Positions 1-7,616 of a stretch of DNA of 35,935 bases are shown in pieces. A model generated the notes under the pieces. It was not told where the DNA came from. It saw nothing but the letters and a program-made list of their open reading frames with translations, and did no database searches. The stretch spans positions 1 to 35,935 of the IMG/VR virus record IMGVR_UViG_3300009378_000025, one strand, 5' to 3'. Each line of letters opens with the position of its first letter. Positions within the stretch are counted from its first letter, which is position 1. The stretch comes from a virus. The translations under genes and the position numbers were made by a program.

Positions 1-1
1 C

Positions 2-220
2 AAGATGAAAAACTCTACTAATACTAATTTATTAATATTGGATGAAACATTTGATTCAAGTTTAGATACAGATGGTGTGGATAACCTTATGAAGATACTA
101 TATGCATTAGACTCTAATACTAATACTTTTGTTATCTCTCATAAGCCTGACCTATTGGAATCTAAACTAGATTCAAAGATAACCTTTAAGAAGATTAATA
201 ACTTCTCTGCCATTACTTAA
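2..220 (+). CDS. 46: gp46 recombination endonuclease subunit, C-terminal end (partial)
   Basis: The reading frame is open from the window edge and ends at the TAA at 218-220, so only about 72 residues are visible. They hold the end of an SbcC/Rad50-type ABC ATPase: a Walker B with the catalytic Glu (LLILDETFD), a D-loop-like SSLD and an H-loop (FVISHK). In T4, gp46 pairs with gp47 to resect DNA ends for recombination-dependent replication. The T4 neighbourhood (46 close to 45) agrees with gp45 lying 4 kb downstream. The length of the missing N-terminal part cannot be judged here. Confidence 0.85.
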   Translation, partial: KMKNSTNTNLLILDETFDSSLDTDGVDNLMKILYALDSNTNTFVISHKPDLLESKLDSKITFKKINNFSAIT

Positions 221-304
221 TACTAAGGTTCCCAGATAACCCTTAGGATTTAATAGTATGTATAATATAATTATACAAAAAACAAGCAAAAACTAAACTA
301 ATTT

Positions 305-329
305 GGTATCCATTAAGGGATACCTTTTT
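305..329 (+). terminator. Rho-independent terminator after gp46
   Basis: A 7-bp stem GGTATCC / GGATACC (305-311 and 318-324) with a 6-nt loop is followed directly by five T residues (325-329). It lies 85 nt after the gp46 stop and just before the cobT promoter, so it probably ends the gp46 transcript. Confidence 0.7.
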
Positions 330-354
330 GTATCCCCATTCTTTTTGAATTTAG

Positions 355-384
355 TTGCAAGTAGCGCGCTAGTTATGATATAAT
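355..384 (+). promoter_or_regulatory. Sigma70-type early promoter for cobT-like gene
   Basis: The -35 candidate is TTGCAA (355-360), with an 18-bp spacer and a perfect TATAAT (379-384) followed by ATACTATATAC. The predicted start is near 391. The cobT-like ATG at 418 has a GAGGA ribosome site in between. It resembles the promoters at 2525 and 23649 more than the TTTACTTTT group. Confidence 0.65.
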
Positions 385-417
385 ATACTATATACAATAA
401 AAAAAGAGGAAATATCT

Positions 418-2475
418 ATGAATTTTAAATCACAAGATTATTTAGCCAAACTATTAGCCAAGGAGAACTTAGAAGTTCAACATGGTAATTATCAAACAGC
501 ATCATTCGATGTTGAAAATAGAGTGTTAAGACTACCATTATGGCAGGCCAAGGGTAAAGCTGTTTATGATTTACTTGTAGGTCATGAAGTTGGACATGCT
601 TTATATACGCCAGTTGATGGCTGGCATAACTCTGATAAAGTTATCCCGGGTGTTCCAAAATCAATGATTAATATTATTGAAGATATTAGAATTGAAAAGA
701 AGATTCAAAACACATACCCGGGCATTATAAGAGCTTTTAAACAAGGTTATAAAGTACTATTTGATGATAACTTATTTGGTACTGTTGGTAAAGATCTTGC
801 GTCATATAATTTTATGGATAGATTAAATATTCATTCTAAAGGTAGAGGTTATGCCCCAGTTGAATTTGATAAAACAGAACAATTATTTGTTGATTTGGCA
901 ATGGGTGTTGAAACTTGGGAAGATGTTCTTAAGACATGTCAAGAGATTAGTGATTGGTTAAAAAACAAAGAGGATTATGAAGAACCTCAAACTACTATAA
1001 ATGGAGATGAAAATGGAAACACAGAAAATGAACAAGGCACTGGCCAGTCTAATTGCATGGAAGAAGGTGGACAAAACAATAGCCAGAATGAAGGAATTAG
1101 AGAAGAAGAGGATTCAGAAGAAAGCTTAACTGATAAAGCCCAAAGAGAAAATGAGGGTGATCTATTAGATAAAGATGAGGAAGGTAAACAACCTCTTTAT
1201 TCTGCTGGTATGTCTGATGATACGATTGAAAAAGTTATCGTATCATATAATGAATTAAAACAAACTAGATTAAATGAAAATAGAAGTGTTTATGATCACC
1301 CAGAATTACCGGGTCTTTATAAAGAGGCATTATCATCAGGTATTACAAAAACTGTTAATCTTATGGCAAAAGAATTTGAACGTAAAAAGGCTGCTTGGGA
1401 ATACTCAAGATCAACTGAAGCTAAAAAAGGTTCATTAAATACTAATAAGCTACACCAATATCAATACTCAGAAGATATCTTTCTTACTGTTAATCGCTTG
1501 GCCACTGCTAAGTCTCACGGCATGTTTATGTTAATTGATTTTTCTGGTTCAATGGCTGGTATCCTAGCTGATGTGATTAAACAAACCATTACAATTGCTT
1601 TATTTTGTAAAAAAGTTGGTATTCCATTTGAGGCTTATTCATTTACAACTAGACCTTCATATGAAAACGGTCCATTCAATATTAAAGAAAATGAAATTGA
1701 AAATGTTGATTCCGTAAAATTGGTAAATATTATTTCATCTTCTCTTAAGAAAAATGATTTTAATGAAGCATTAATGCATTTATATGGTGTTGGTGAAAAT
1801 CGTGATTATGCATCTTCACTTCATTGGGTGGGTCTTTCATACTACGACCGTATGGGTGGAACACCTCTTATTCAATCTATTATTGCGAGTGAAAAACTTA
1901 TCAATAAGCTTAGAGCCAAAACAGGTGTTCAAAATATGAATGTTATGATTTTAACTGATGGTATGGGTGACTGGATCCAAACTAAAAATTACTATGATAT
2001 ACTTTCAGGTGATACTGATGTTAACAAGAATAAAATGCGAATTAAATTTGGTAATAAAATGATTGTGGGTGATACATCTGAAGAAGTTCAGGAAAGTGCC
2101 CTTAAAGTGTTGGGTGAACTTACTGGAGCTAAGGTTCTTGGCTTTTTCCTTTGTGGAACTAAATCAGACTTTTGGCATGGATATAAAATTGCTTCAAATG
2201 AGGAATATGTATATTCACATGAGGAACCATATAAAAAGGCTCATTCTGAATGGGCTAAGAATGGTGTAGTTACTTATAAAGATGCTGGTGGATATGATGA
2301 ATTTTTCATTGTTAAAGTTGGTACTAAAAATGTACCTACCGAGTTTGAAGTTGAAGATAAAAAAGGTACTGGTATTGCCATTAAAGATATTAAACGTGAA
2401 TTTAGAAAATTCAATAAGAATACTAATAAGGCTAAAATGCTTGTTAATAAGATCACTGATGCTGTTGCAGCTTAG
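418..2475 (+). CDS. cobT-like: CobT-like VWA/metallopeptidase-like protein
   Basis: This 685-residue protein combines an N-terminal zinc-peptidase-like helix (GHEVGHALY, about residues 54-62), a long acidic low-complexity linker (about 195-260) and a C-terminal von Willebrand A domain. The VWA domain has a MIDAS motif DFSGSMAG (about 372-379) and a later acidic TDGMGD. This is the CobT/VWA architecture that partners MoxR-type AAA+ ATPases, and the CobS-like ATPase follows immediately. Many marine T4-like phages carry this pair. Despite the names, a role in cobalamin cobaltochelation is unproven in phages, and a chaperone or remodelling role is equally plausible. The start is supported by GAGGA 8 nt upstream. 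Confidence 0.8.
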   Translation: MNFKSQDYLAKLLAKENLEVQHGNYQTASFDVENRVLRLPLWQAKGKAVYDLLVGHEVGHALYTPVDGWHNSDKVIPGVPKSMINIIEDIRIEKKIQNTYPGIIRAFKQGYKVLFDDNLFGTVGKDLASYNFMDRLNIHSKGRGYAPVEFDKTEQLFVDLAMGVETWEDVLKTCQEISDWLKNKEDYEEPQTTINGDENGNTENEQGTGQSNCMEEGGQNNSQNEGIREEEDSEESLTDKAQRENEGDLLDKDEEGKQPLYSAGMSDDTIEKVIVSYNELKQTRLNENRSVYDHPELPGLYKEALSSGITKTVNLMAKEFERKKAAWEYSRSTEAKKGSLNTNKLHQYQYSEDIFLTVNRLATAKSHGMFMLIDFSGSMAGILADVIKQTITIALFCKKVGIPFEAYSFTTRPSYENGPFNIKENEIENVDSVKLVNIISSSLKKNDFNEALMHLYGVGENRDYASSLHWVGLSYYDRMGGTPLIQSIIASEKLINKLRAKTGVQNMNVMILTDGMGDWIQTKNYYDILSGDTDVNKNKMRIKFGNKMIVGDTSEEVQESALKVLGELTGAKVLGFFLCGTKSDFWHGYKIASNEEYVYSHEEPYKKAHSEWAKNGVVTYKDAGGYDEFFIVKVGTKNVPTEFEVEDKKGTGIAIKDIKREFRKFNKNTNKAKMLVNKITDAVAA

Positions 2476-2483
2476 GTATCACT

Positions 2484-2510
2484 ATGGGGATACAAAAAGG
2501 TATCCCCATT
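2484..2510 (+). terminator. Hairpin terminator between cobT-like and cobS-like
   Basis: A perfect 10-bp stem ATGGGGATAC / GTATCCCCAT (2484-2493, 2500-2509) carries a 6-nt A-rich loop. Only a short T-rich tail follows, so termination may be partial. The sequence is related to the terminator at 305-329. Confidence 0.6.
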
Positions 2511-2524
2511 TAGTTCGAATTTAG

Positions 2525-2554
2525 TTAACACTTTTGAGCTAAGTATGTTATAAT
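2525..2554 (+). promoter_or_regulatory. Sigma70-type early promoter for cobS-like gene
   Basis: TTAACA (2525-2530), 18-bp spacer, extended -10 TGTTATAAT (TATAAT 2549-2554). The cobS-like ATG at 2588 follows with AAGGAG 8 nt upstream of it. Confidence 0.7.
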
Positions 2555-2587
2555 ATACATATACAAAATAAAAAAAGGAGTAATAAT

Positions 2588-3706
2588 ATGAATAAAAAAA
2601 TAATCGAACAATTACAAAAGAACTACCCAGACACTACTGAATTTTTACCTAGCCAGGTAATTGCTTCCGCGGCTCAAGTAGGTATCGACGAAACTGGAAT
2701 TTATAAAGAAATGCAAAGTTTCCCTAAAGTTCGTAGAGGTGTTTATGATATGGCTGGTGTAGTTACACCATTTAAAGCTAAAGCTAAAAATGTTGTTGAA
2801 AACATTGGTGTATCTTCTGTTGCAAACAATGAAGTTTATATCCCTACACCGGATTCTACATTTGTTGAATGGGGTAACTTTAGAGATGTATTTAAAATTA
2901 TTAAATCTCAAATGTTTTATCCAACATTTGTTACTGGTTTATCTGGTAATGGTAAAACATTTATGATTGAACAAGCCTGTGCTAAAGCTGGCCGTGAATA
3001 TGTTCGTGTTCAAATATCACCTGAGACTGACGAGGATGATCTAATTGGTGGTTTTCGTTTATTAAACGGTGAAACTGTTTTCCAAAAAGGTCCTGTTATT
3101 AAAGCCATGGAAGCTGGTGCAGTGTTATTAATTGATGAGATTGATAGAGGCACAAATAAAATTATGTGTCTACAAGGTGTGCTGGAAGGTAAGCCTGTTT
3201 TAATTAAGAAGACCGGTGAGGTTGTAACACCTGCAAAAGGGTTTAATGTTCTTGCCACAGCCAATACTAAAGGTAAAGGATCTGATGATGGTAGATTTAC
3301 CGCGGCGACAATTCTTGATGAAGCTTTCCTTGAAAGATTTACAATTACTGTTGAACAAAGTTACCCATCAGCTGTTACTGAAAAGAAAATCATTATGAAG
3401 CATATGGAAAAATTTGAAAAGATTGATACTGAATTTAGTGAATTGCTTGTAGGTTGGGCAGACACAATTAGAAAGACTTTTGAAGATGGTGGTGTTGATG
3501 AGATTGTTTCTACTCGTAGATTATGTCACATTGTACAGACGTATTCAATCTTTGGTAAGAGAGACAAGGCAATTGCTTTATGTGTTAACAGATTTGATGA
3601 TGACACTAAAGAGGCTTTCCTTGATTTATACACAAAGGTAGATGCTACTGTGTCAGGAACAGGTGAATACCCAAATGCATCTTCAACTGATGACTTTAAT
3701 ATTTAA
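2588..3706 (+). CDS. cobS: CobS-like MoxR-family AAA+ ATPase
   Basis: This 372-residue AAA+ ATPase has Walker A GLSGNGKT (about residues 117-124), Walker B LLIDEIDRG (about 178-186), a sensor-1 type Asn in NVLATANT and an arginine-rich STRRL segment near 310. It resembles CobS, the ATPase subunit of aerobic cobaltochelatase, and the wider MoxR group that acts on VWA partners. The partner is the preceding gene. The CobN chelatase subunit is not in the window, so a cobalamin role is only inferred from the name. It has its own promoter and a strong AAGGAG ribosome site. Confidence 0.85.
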   Translation: MNKKIIEQLQKNYPDTTEFLPSQVIASAAQVGIDETGIYKEMQSFPKVRRGVYDMAGVVTPFKAKAKNVVENIGVSSVANNEVYIPTPDSTFVEWGNFRDVFKIIKSQMFYPTFVTGLSGNGKTFMIEQACAKAGREYVRVQISPETDEDDLIGGFRLLNGETVFQKGPVIKAMEAGAVLLIDEIDRGTNKIMCLQGVLEGKPVLIKKTGEVVTPAKGFNVLATANTKGKGSDDGRFTAATILDEAFLERFTITVEQSYPSAVTEKKIIMKHMEKFEKIDTEFSELLVGWADTIRKTFEDGGVDEIVSTRRLCHIVQTYSIFGKRDKAIALCVNRFDDDTKEAFLDLYTKVDATVSGTGEYPNASSTDDFNI

Positions 3707-3735
3707 ACTAATTTGAAAAATAATCCGTTTAGGGG

Positions 3736-3764
3736 TTTACTTTTGCTCCTAAATGTGTTATAAT
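3736..3764 (+). promoter_or_regulatory. Early promoter, TTTACTTTT class, ATG at +1
   Basis: TTTACT (3736-3741), exactly 17-bp spacer, extended -10 TGTTATAAT (TATAAT 3759-3764). The expected +1, seven bases after the hexamer, is position 3771, which is the A of the next gene's ATG. Confidence 0.8.
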
Positions 3765-3770
3765 ATACAT

Positions 3771-4073
3771 ATGAACGAAATAAATTACAAATACAATGAA
3801 GATAAACTACTTAACGAATTTATCTTATATATAAATAAAACGTACGGTGAGCACTATGCTTCTGAAGATGGTGTACAAACGATGGATTTAATATCATCGA
3901 CGAATAAAGGCCTAGACTATAGTTTAGGTAACGTCATTAAATATGCTGCACGATATGGCAAGAAGGCTGGTTACAACCGGAAAGATCTTGTCAAGATTAT
4001 GCACTATGCTTTATTGGCATTGAATGAACATGATTTAAATAATGAAAAGGAGTTAGTGAATGAAACTAAGTAA
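3771..4073 (+). CDS. DUF3310-like small protein
   Basis: This 100-residue protein has a C-terminal half LGNVIKYAARYGKK...DLVKIMHYALLAL, the pattern of DUF3310 proteins common in phages. These are sometimes labelled nucleotide-kinase-like, but their function is not established. A longer frame opening in the promoter (3753) is rejected because it would run through the -10 box; the ATG at 3771 sits at the predicted transcription start with no ribosome site, suggesting leaderless translation. The end overlaps gp45 by 14 nt. Confidence 0.7.
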   Translation: MNEINYKYNEDKLLNEFILYINKTYGEHYASEDGVQTMDLISSTNKGLDYSLGNVIKYAARYGKKAGYNRKDLVKIMHYALLALNEHDLNNEKELVNETK

Positions 4074-4743
4074 TAATACAATTGAAGTCTTAAAAAACTT
4101 CTCGGCAATCAATAGCAATATTGCTTTTGGTACTGAATCAAAAGTGCTACGTACAGTGGCAATTTCAAAAAATCTGATGGCAAAATCAAATGTGGAAGAA
4201 GATTTTCCATATAAATTTGGTGTATATGACCTACCACAATTCTTAAGTTGTCTTGGTATGTTTGAAAATCCTGATTTAGAATTTGATGATTCTCAAAAGT
4301 TTGCTCTTATCTCGGATGGTAATTCTACAATTAAATATTACTTCTCTGATATTGAGAACTTGGTTACAACAGATAAAGATCTAAATATGCCAAACATTGA
4401 TGTAACATTTACAATCACTGACTCTCAGTTAGGTGCAATTAGAAAAGCCTCAGGTGCATTAAGTGGTGATAATCTTGTTATTACTAAGAAAGATGATGGT
4501 AACATTAAGCTTACTGTAACCGACATTGATGATCCAACATCAAATGAATATAGTTTAGATATTACTGATTGTAATATTGATACTGAAGCAACATTTGAAT
4601 TTATCTTTAACATTGGTAACTTCAAATTTAACACAGCAGATAAATATGTCTTTGGAATTTCTTCCAAGATGATTTCATCTGTGGTGGCAGGTGATACCAA
4701 TTACTGGGTTGCCTTAGATAAAAATTCTAAATACGGAGTATAA
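4060..4743 (+). CDS. 45: Sliding clamp gp45
   Basis: This 227-residue protein matches T4 gp45 in length (228) and pattern: an N-terminal LSNNTIEVLKNFSAINSNI and a two-domain beta-rich clamp fold with the YKFGVYDLPQFLSCLGMF segment. Three copies form a ring around DNA and tether polymerase gp43; in T4 the clamp also activates late transcription. AGGAG lies 7 nt before the ATG, inside the end of the preceding gene, so the two are probably translationally coupled. The loader genes 44 and 62 lie 1.7 kb downstream. Confidence 0.93.
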   Translation: MKLSNNTIEVLKNFSAINSNIAFGTESKVLRTVAISKNLMAKSNVEEDFPYKFGVYDLPQFLSCLGMFENPDLEFDDSQKFALISDGNSTIKYYFSDIENLVTTDKDLNMPNIDVTFTITDSQLGAIRKASGALSGDNLVITKKDDGNIKLTVTDIDDPTSNEYSLDITDCNIDTEATFEFIFNIGNFKFNTADKYVFGISSKMISSVVAGDTNYWVALDKNSKYGV

Positions 4744-4745
4744 AA

Positions 4746-4970
4746 ATGAGTGAAAAAGTAAAAGAAGCAGTAACAGAAGAAGCACCAGGTATTGGTTTAC
4801 AGGACATCGCGGCTTGTGTACAAATTATTGACATTGTAACCAAACGTGGAGCATTTGAAGGTGCTGAATTAGGTGATGTTGGTACTATTCGCAATCGTCT
4901 TTCAGCATTCTTAGAGGCTAATAAGCCAGCGGAAGAAGCTACAGATGGCGGAGATGCTAGTGATGATTGA
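4746..4970 (+). CDS. Small conserved hypothetical protein
   Basis: A 74-residue acidic protein starts two bases after gp45. Its centre (about residues 18-55) looks helical with alternating hydrophobics (IAACVQIIDIVTKRG...VGTIRNRLSAFLEA), and the tail is Glu/Ala/Asp-rich and probably disordered. It has no recognised domain. The position directly behind the clamp gene, where T4 has the RNA-polymerase-binding protein RpbA, is suggestive, but I see no sequence resemblance. Confidence 0.65.
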   Translation: MSEKVKEAVTEEAPGIGLQDIAACVQIIDIVTKRGAFEGAELGDVGTIRNRLSAFLEANKPAEEATDGGDASDD

Positions 4971-5154
4971 TAATAACGAGAAGTGGAAGTTCGTTATCCA
5001 CCAGAACGAAAATGGTTTATATCATGTTGCTGAAGAGTACTATGATGATAACAATGCAGTTACTGGTTGGAGTGAAGGTGAAATTTTAATTACTACCGAG
5101 AAAGATGACCTTATTCCTTTATTGGAAAAAGCTCTTAATGATCTTAGAGGCTAG
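4963..5154 (+). CDS. Small conserved hypothetical protein
   Basis: A 63-residue acidic protein (MIDNNEKWKF start) is rich in aromatic and beta-type residues (KWKFVIHQNENGLYHVAEEYY). The ATG at 4963 is preferred over 4945 because GGAG at about 4949-4952 lies at a workable distance. It overlaps the previous gene by 8 nt, which suggests coupling. No family is recognised. It ends just ahead of the tRNA pair. Confidence 0.6.
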   Translation: MIDNNEKWKFVIHQNENGLYHVAEEYYDDNNAVTGWSEGEILITTEKDDLIPLLEKALNDLRG

Positions 5155-5162
5155 TTAGACTC

Positions 5163-5238
5163 GGGCCTGTAGCATAACGGTTAATGCAGTGAACTCATAA
5201 TTCATTGAGTCCTGGTTCAAATCCAGGCAGGCCCACCA
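5163..5238 (+). tRNA. tRNA with CAU anticodon (Met or lysidine-modified Ile2)
   Basis: A full cloverleaf is visible: acceptor GGGCCTG / CAGGCCC, D stem GCAT/ATGC, anticodon stem GTGAA/TTCAT with loop CTCATAA, T stem CCTGG/CCAGG with loop TTCAAAT, discriminator A and encoded CCA. The paired G1-C72 excludes an initiator tRNA. CAU can be elongator Met, or Ile reading AUA after lysidine modification. The Ile2 reading would suit this AT-rich genome, but sequence alone does not decide. Confidence 0.93.
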
Positions 5239-5239
5239 A

Positions 5240-5316
5240 GTCTCGGTAGCTCAACTGGATAGAGCAACGGCCTTCTAAGCCGTAGGTTAAAGGTTCAAGT
5301 CCTCTCCGGGACACCA
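5240..5316 (+). tRNA. tRNA-Arg (UCU)
   Basis: Acceptor GTCTCGG / CCGGGAC, D stem GCTC/GAGC, anticodon stem ACGGC/GCCGT with loop CTTCTAA (anticodon TCT), T arm AAAGG/CCTCT with one A-C mismatch, and encoded CCA. It reads AGA, a dominant arginine codon in these genes. It starts one base after the first tRNA, so they are surely cotranscribed. Confidence 0.93.
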
Positions 5317-5338
5317 AATTTTATTAAAGGATTATATT

Positions 5339-5578
5339 ATGTTAGAAAGTGAAGTGAAAGATGTAAAAAGTGTTATGCAAGATGTTTTAGATTCAATGAT
5401 TAGAATTGACTCTGAAAAAGATTTTATTAAAGAAACTATTAATGCGCTTGCCGAGAAATATACACTAGACAAAAAGGTACTTAAAAAGGTAGCATCTATT
5501 TTGTATAAATCAAACATGGCAGAAGTTCAAGCCAACAATAATGATGTTGAAGAACTTTATGAAGATTTAACGAAATAG
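5339..5578 (+). CDS. dsbA: DsbA-like late-promoter DNA-binding protein (tentative)
   Basis: A 79-residue helical protein whose C-terminal half (LAEKYTLDKKVLKKVASILYKSN...DVEELYEDLTK) follows the T4 DsbA pattern: helix, LY(H)K, acidic linker, then V-ELYD/E at the very end. T4 DsbA (89 residues) binds double-stranded DNA near late promoters and boosts late transcription. The match is by eye and the protein is small, so this is a probable rather than firm call. AAGGA lies just before the ATG, and the gene directly follows the two tRNAs. Confidence 0.55.
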   Translation: MLESEVKDVKSVMQDVLDSMIRIDSEKDFIKETINALAEKYTLDKKVLKKVASILYKSNMAEVQANNNDVEELYEDLTK

Positions 5579-5581
5579 GGG

Positions 5582-5610
5582 TTTACTTTTGGCCTGTTTT
5601 GTGTTATAAT
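5582..5610 (+). promoter_or_regulatory. Early promoter, TTTACTTTT class, for the gp44 operon
   Basis: TTTACT (5582-5587), 17-bp spacer, extended -10 TGTTATAAT (TATAAT 5605-5610). The predicted +1 is 5617, again the A of an ATG, giving a 106-nt transcript leader before gp44. Confidence 0.8.
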
Positions 5611-5616
5611 AGTATT

Positions 5617-5722
5617 ATGAAGCACGGGTTAACTGATTAATATTTTAATCACCTCCGCCTTTTTAGCACTCCGGGAGTAGTGTGTGCGAAAACTCCCCCT
5701 AATTTAAATAATGGAGACGTAA
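5617..5722 (+). promoter_or_regulatory. Structured gp44 leader with a 7-codon leaderless ORF
   Basis: The leader opens with ATG AAG CAC GGG TTA ACT GAT TAA (peptide MKHGLTD) starting at the predicted +1. Its stop codon lies inside hairpin 1, GATTAA-TATT-TTAATC (5635-5650). A second stem, GGGAGT / ACTCCC (5673-5678, 5692-5697), precedes the GGAG ribosome site of gp44. This could be translation-coupled control of clamp-loader expression, or simply a leader. The structure is seen; the regulatory role is inferred. Confidence 0.4.
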
Positions 5723-6655
5723 ATGAGAAATGACTTTTTATGGGTAGAAAAATATCGCCCAACCACTGTAAACGATTGTATTTTAGATACATCATTAAAA
5801 GATACATTTAATGAGATAATCAAAGGTGGAGAGTTACCTAATATGATGTTTACTGGTACTGCAGGTGTAGGAAAAACAACTGTTGCCAGAGCATTATGTA
5901 ATGAATTAGGACTCGATCATATTATCATTAACGGTTCCGAGGATGGCAACATCGATACCCTTAGGGGTAAAATTAAACAGTTCGCTTCGACTGTTTCACT
6001 TATGGGAGGATATAAAGTAGTCATTCTTGATGAAGCAGACTACCTAAACCCCCAATCAACTCAACCAGCGTTACGTGGTTTCATTGAAGAGTTTTCTAAC
6101 AATTGTCGATTCATTCTAACTTGTAACTTCAAGAATAGAATCATTGAACCATTACACTCTAGATGTTCTGTGTATGAATTCAATGTTGGCTCAAAGGCTA
6201 CTCTTGCAGGCCAGTTTATGGAAAGGTTACAATTTATCCTATCAGAGGAAAAAGTAACTGCGGAACCAGCAGTGTTAGCCGAATTGATTATGAAGTATAT
6301 CCCTGACTGGCGTAGAGTTATTAACGAATGCCAACGATATGGTATTGGTGGTTCTATTGACTCGGGTATTCTTACTACACTATCAGAGACATCTATTAAA
6401 GAACTTATGGAAGACTTAAAGAAAAAGAACTTTAAAGGTATGCGTAAATGGGTAACTAATAATATTGATATGGAATCTGCTAAACTATTTAGAATGATTT
6501 ATGATAATATGTTAGAATATGTAGAGCCTAATTATATCCCTCAACTGGTAATGACTCTTGCTGACTACTCATATAAAGATGCATTCGTCGCAGATCATGA
6601 ACTTAACACTGTTGCTTGTCTCACGGAGATTATGGCACAAGGTAGCTTCAAATGA
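5723..6655 (+). CDS. 44: Clamp loader large subunit gp44
   Basis: A 310-residue AAA+ ATPase of the replication-factor-C type: N-terminal FLWVEKYRP signature, Walker A GTAGVGKTT (about 46-54), Walker B VVILDEADYL (about 99-108) and the SRC motif HSRCSVYEF (about 149). Length is close to T4 gp44 (319). Four gp44 plus one gp62 open and load the gp45 ring. GGAG lies before the ATG. It overlaps the next gene by 4 nt (ATGA). Confidence 0.94.
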   Translation: MRNDFLWVEKYRPTTVNDCILDTSLKDTFNEIIKGGELPNMMFTGTAGVGKTTVARALCNELGLDHIIINGSEDGNIDTLRGKIKQFASTVSLMGGYKVVILDEADYLNPQSTQPALRGFIEEFSNNCRFILTCNFKNRIIEPLHSRCSVYEFNVGSKATLAGQFMERLQFILSEEKVTAEPAVLAELIMKYIPDWRRVINECQRYGIGGSIDSGILTTLSETSIKELMEDLKKKNFKGMRKWVTNNIDMESAKLFRMIYDNMLEYVEPNYIPQLVMTLADYSYKDAFVADHELNTVACLTEIMAQGSFK

Positions 6656-7242
6656 TGGATTCATTTATCTTTGACTTTGAAACATTAGGTACCGACGTAC
6701 AAAAGTTACCTGTTCTTTCTATTGCTTGTTATGCTTTCGACACAAAACGCTTTAAGGATAATCCATACACAATGGGTGAGATTATTAAAGATGCAAAGTT
6801 TATGAAATTTGATGTTGCAGACCAGGTAAAGAATTACAATAGAGTTATTGATCCGTCTACACTTGAATGGTGGAATTCACTAGGCCCAGAAATTGTAGAG
6901 GCTAATTTGAAGCCTACTGAAAATGATAAGCCACTTGTTGATCTTCATAATTTAATTGTTGCTGAATATCCTGCCAATGCATATGTATATACAAGAGGTA
7001 ATACATTTGATCCTATGATTATCACAGCATTATGTAAGCAACTTAATATGGTTGAACCATACCCTTGGTGGAAAGTTAGAGATATGAGATCACTTATTGA
7101 TGGTCTTACTTGGGGGTATGATGTAAATACTTCTTTCATTCCGGATGGAGTCGATGAAGCATCATTACAATTACATGACCCAAGAACAGATATTGCTCTT
7201 GACATTATTAGATTCCAATCAATCATTCAAGCAACAACATGA
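6652..7242 (+). CDS. dexA: DexA-like 3'-5' exonuclease (DEDDh family)
   Basis: This 196-residue protein has an RNase-T/DexA-type exonuclease layout: motif I FIFDFETLG (about 5-13), a central RGNTFDPMIITALC segment (the second catalytic Asp is probably here), and motif III HDPRTDIALDI near residue 176 with the His-x4-Asp spacing. T4 DexA is 227 residues and degrades DNA ends. In T4, dexA lies elsewhere, so its insertion between genes 44 and 62 is a rearranged order. The start is ATGATG overlapping the gp44 stop; either ATG is possible. Confidence 0.75.
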   Translation: MMDSFIFDFETLGTDVQKLPVLSIACYAFDTKRFKDNPYTMGEIIKDAKFMKFDVADQVKNYNRVIDPSTLEWWNSLGPEIVEANLKPTENDKPLVDLHNLIVAEYPANAYVYTRGNTFDPMIITALCKQLNMVEPYPWWKVRDMRSLIDGLTWGYDVNTSFIPDGVDEASLQLHDPRTDIALDIIRFQSIIQATT

Positions 7243-7616
7243 GTAAAAATCCATTCGACTATTTAAACTCGATTAATAATACAAAGAAACATATCCTGGA
7301 AGAGGAAAAGAATTATGCACCATTTATGATTAACCGTGGTCTTTCTTACTTCCCAGATACGGTCTTATTCGCCAATGAAATGAATATCAACCACCATTTG
7401 GATAACGAGCTCCAGTATAATTTTCTTATAAATATTGTTAGGAAACGAAAACGTTTCTCGAAGTGGAACAAAGTTTCTGAATCCGATGATATTAATGCCA
7501 TCAAAAAGTACTATGGCTATTCTAATGAAAAGGCCAGAGATGTTCTTTCGCTTCTTACTAATAATGAATTGAAGCAAATTAAGGAAAGAATAGATCATGG
7601 TGGAAACAAACGATGA
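7239..7616 (+). CDS. 62: Clamp loader small subunit gp62
   Basis: A 125-residue protein with the gp62 pattern PFDYLNSINNTKKHIL...YAPFMINRGLSYFPDTVLFANEMN near the N terminus. It is much shorter than T4 gp62 (187), as expected for the compact marine forms. It is the non-ATPase subunit of the clamp loader, acting with gp44. The end (to residue 125) overlaps regA by 20 nt, and the start overlaps the exonuclease gene by 4 nt, so the three genes are probably translationally coupled. Confidence 0.85.
   Translation: MSKNPFDYLNSINNTKKHILEEEKNYAPFMINRGLSYFPDTVLFANEMNINHHLDNELQYNFLINIVRKRKRFSKWNKVSESDDINAIKKYYGYSNEKARDVLSLLTNNELKQIKERIDHGGNKR

Noticed and set aside
260-276. GTATAAT-ATA-ATTATAC palindrome as a terminator or operator
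   Set aside because: Perfect 7-bp stem but purely A/T and followed by A residues on the + strand; a true terminator lies 30 nt further on.
3830-3837. TATAAATA octamer as a late promoter for gp45
   Set aside because: It lies inside the DUF3310-like coding region, 223 nt before gp45, in a very AT-rich stretch; no late-type gene follows closely.
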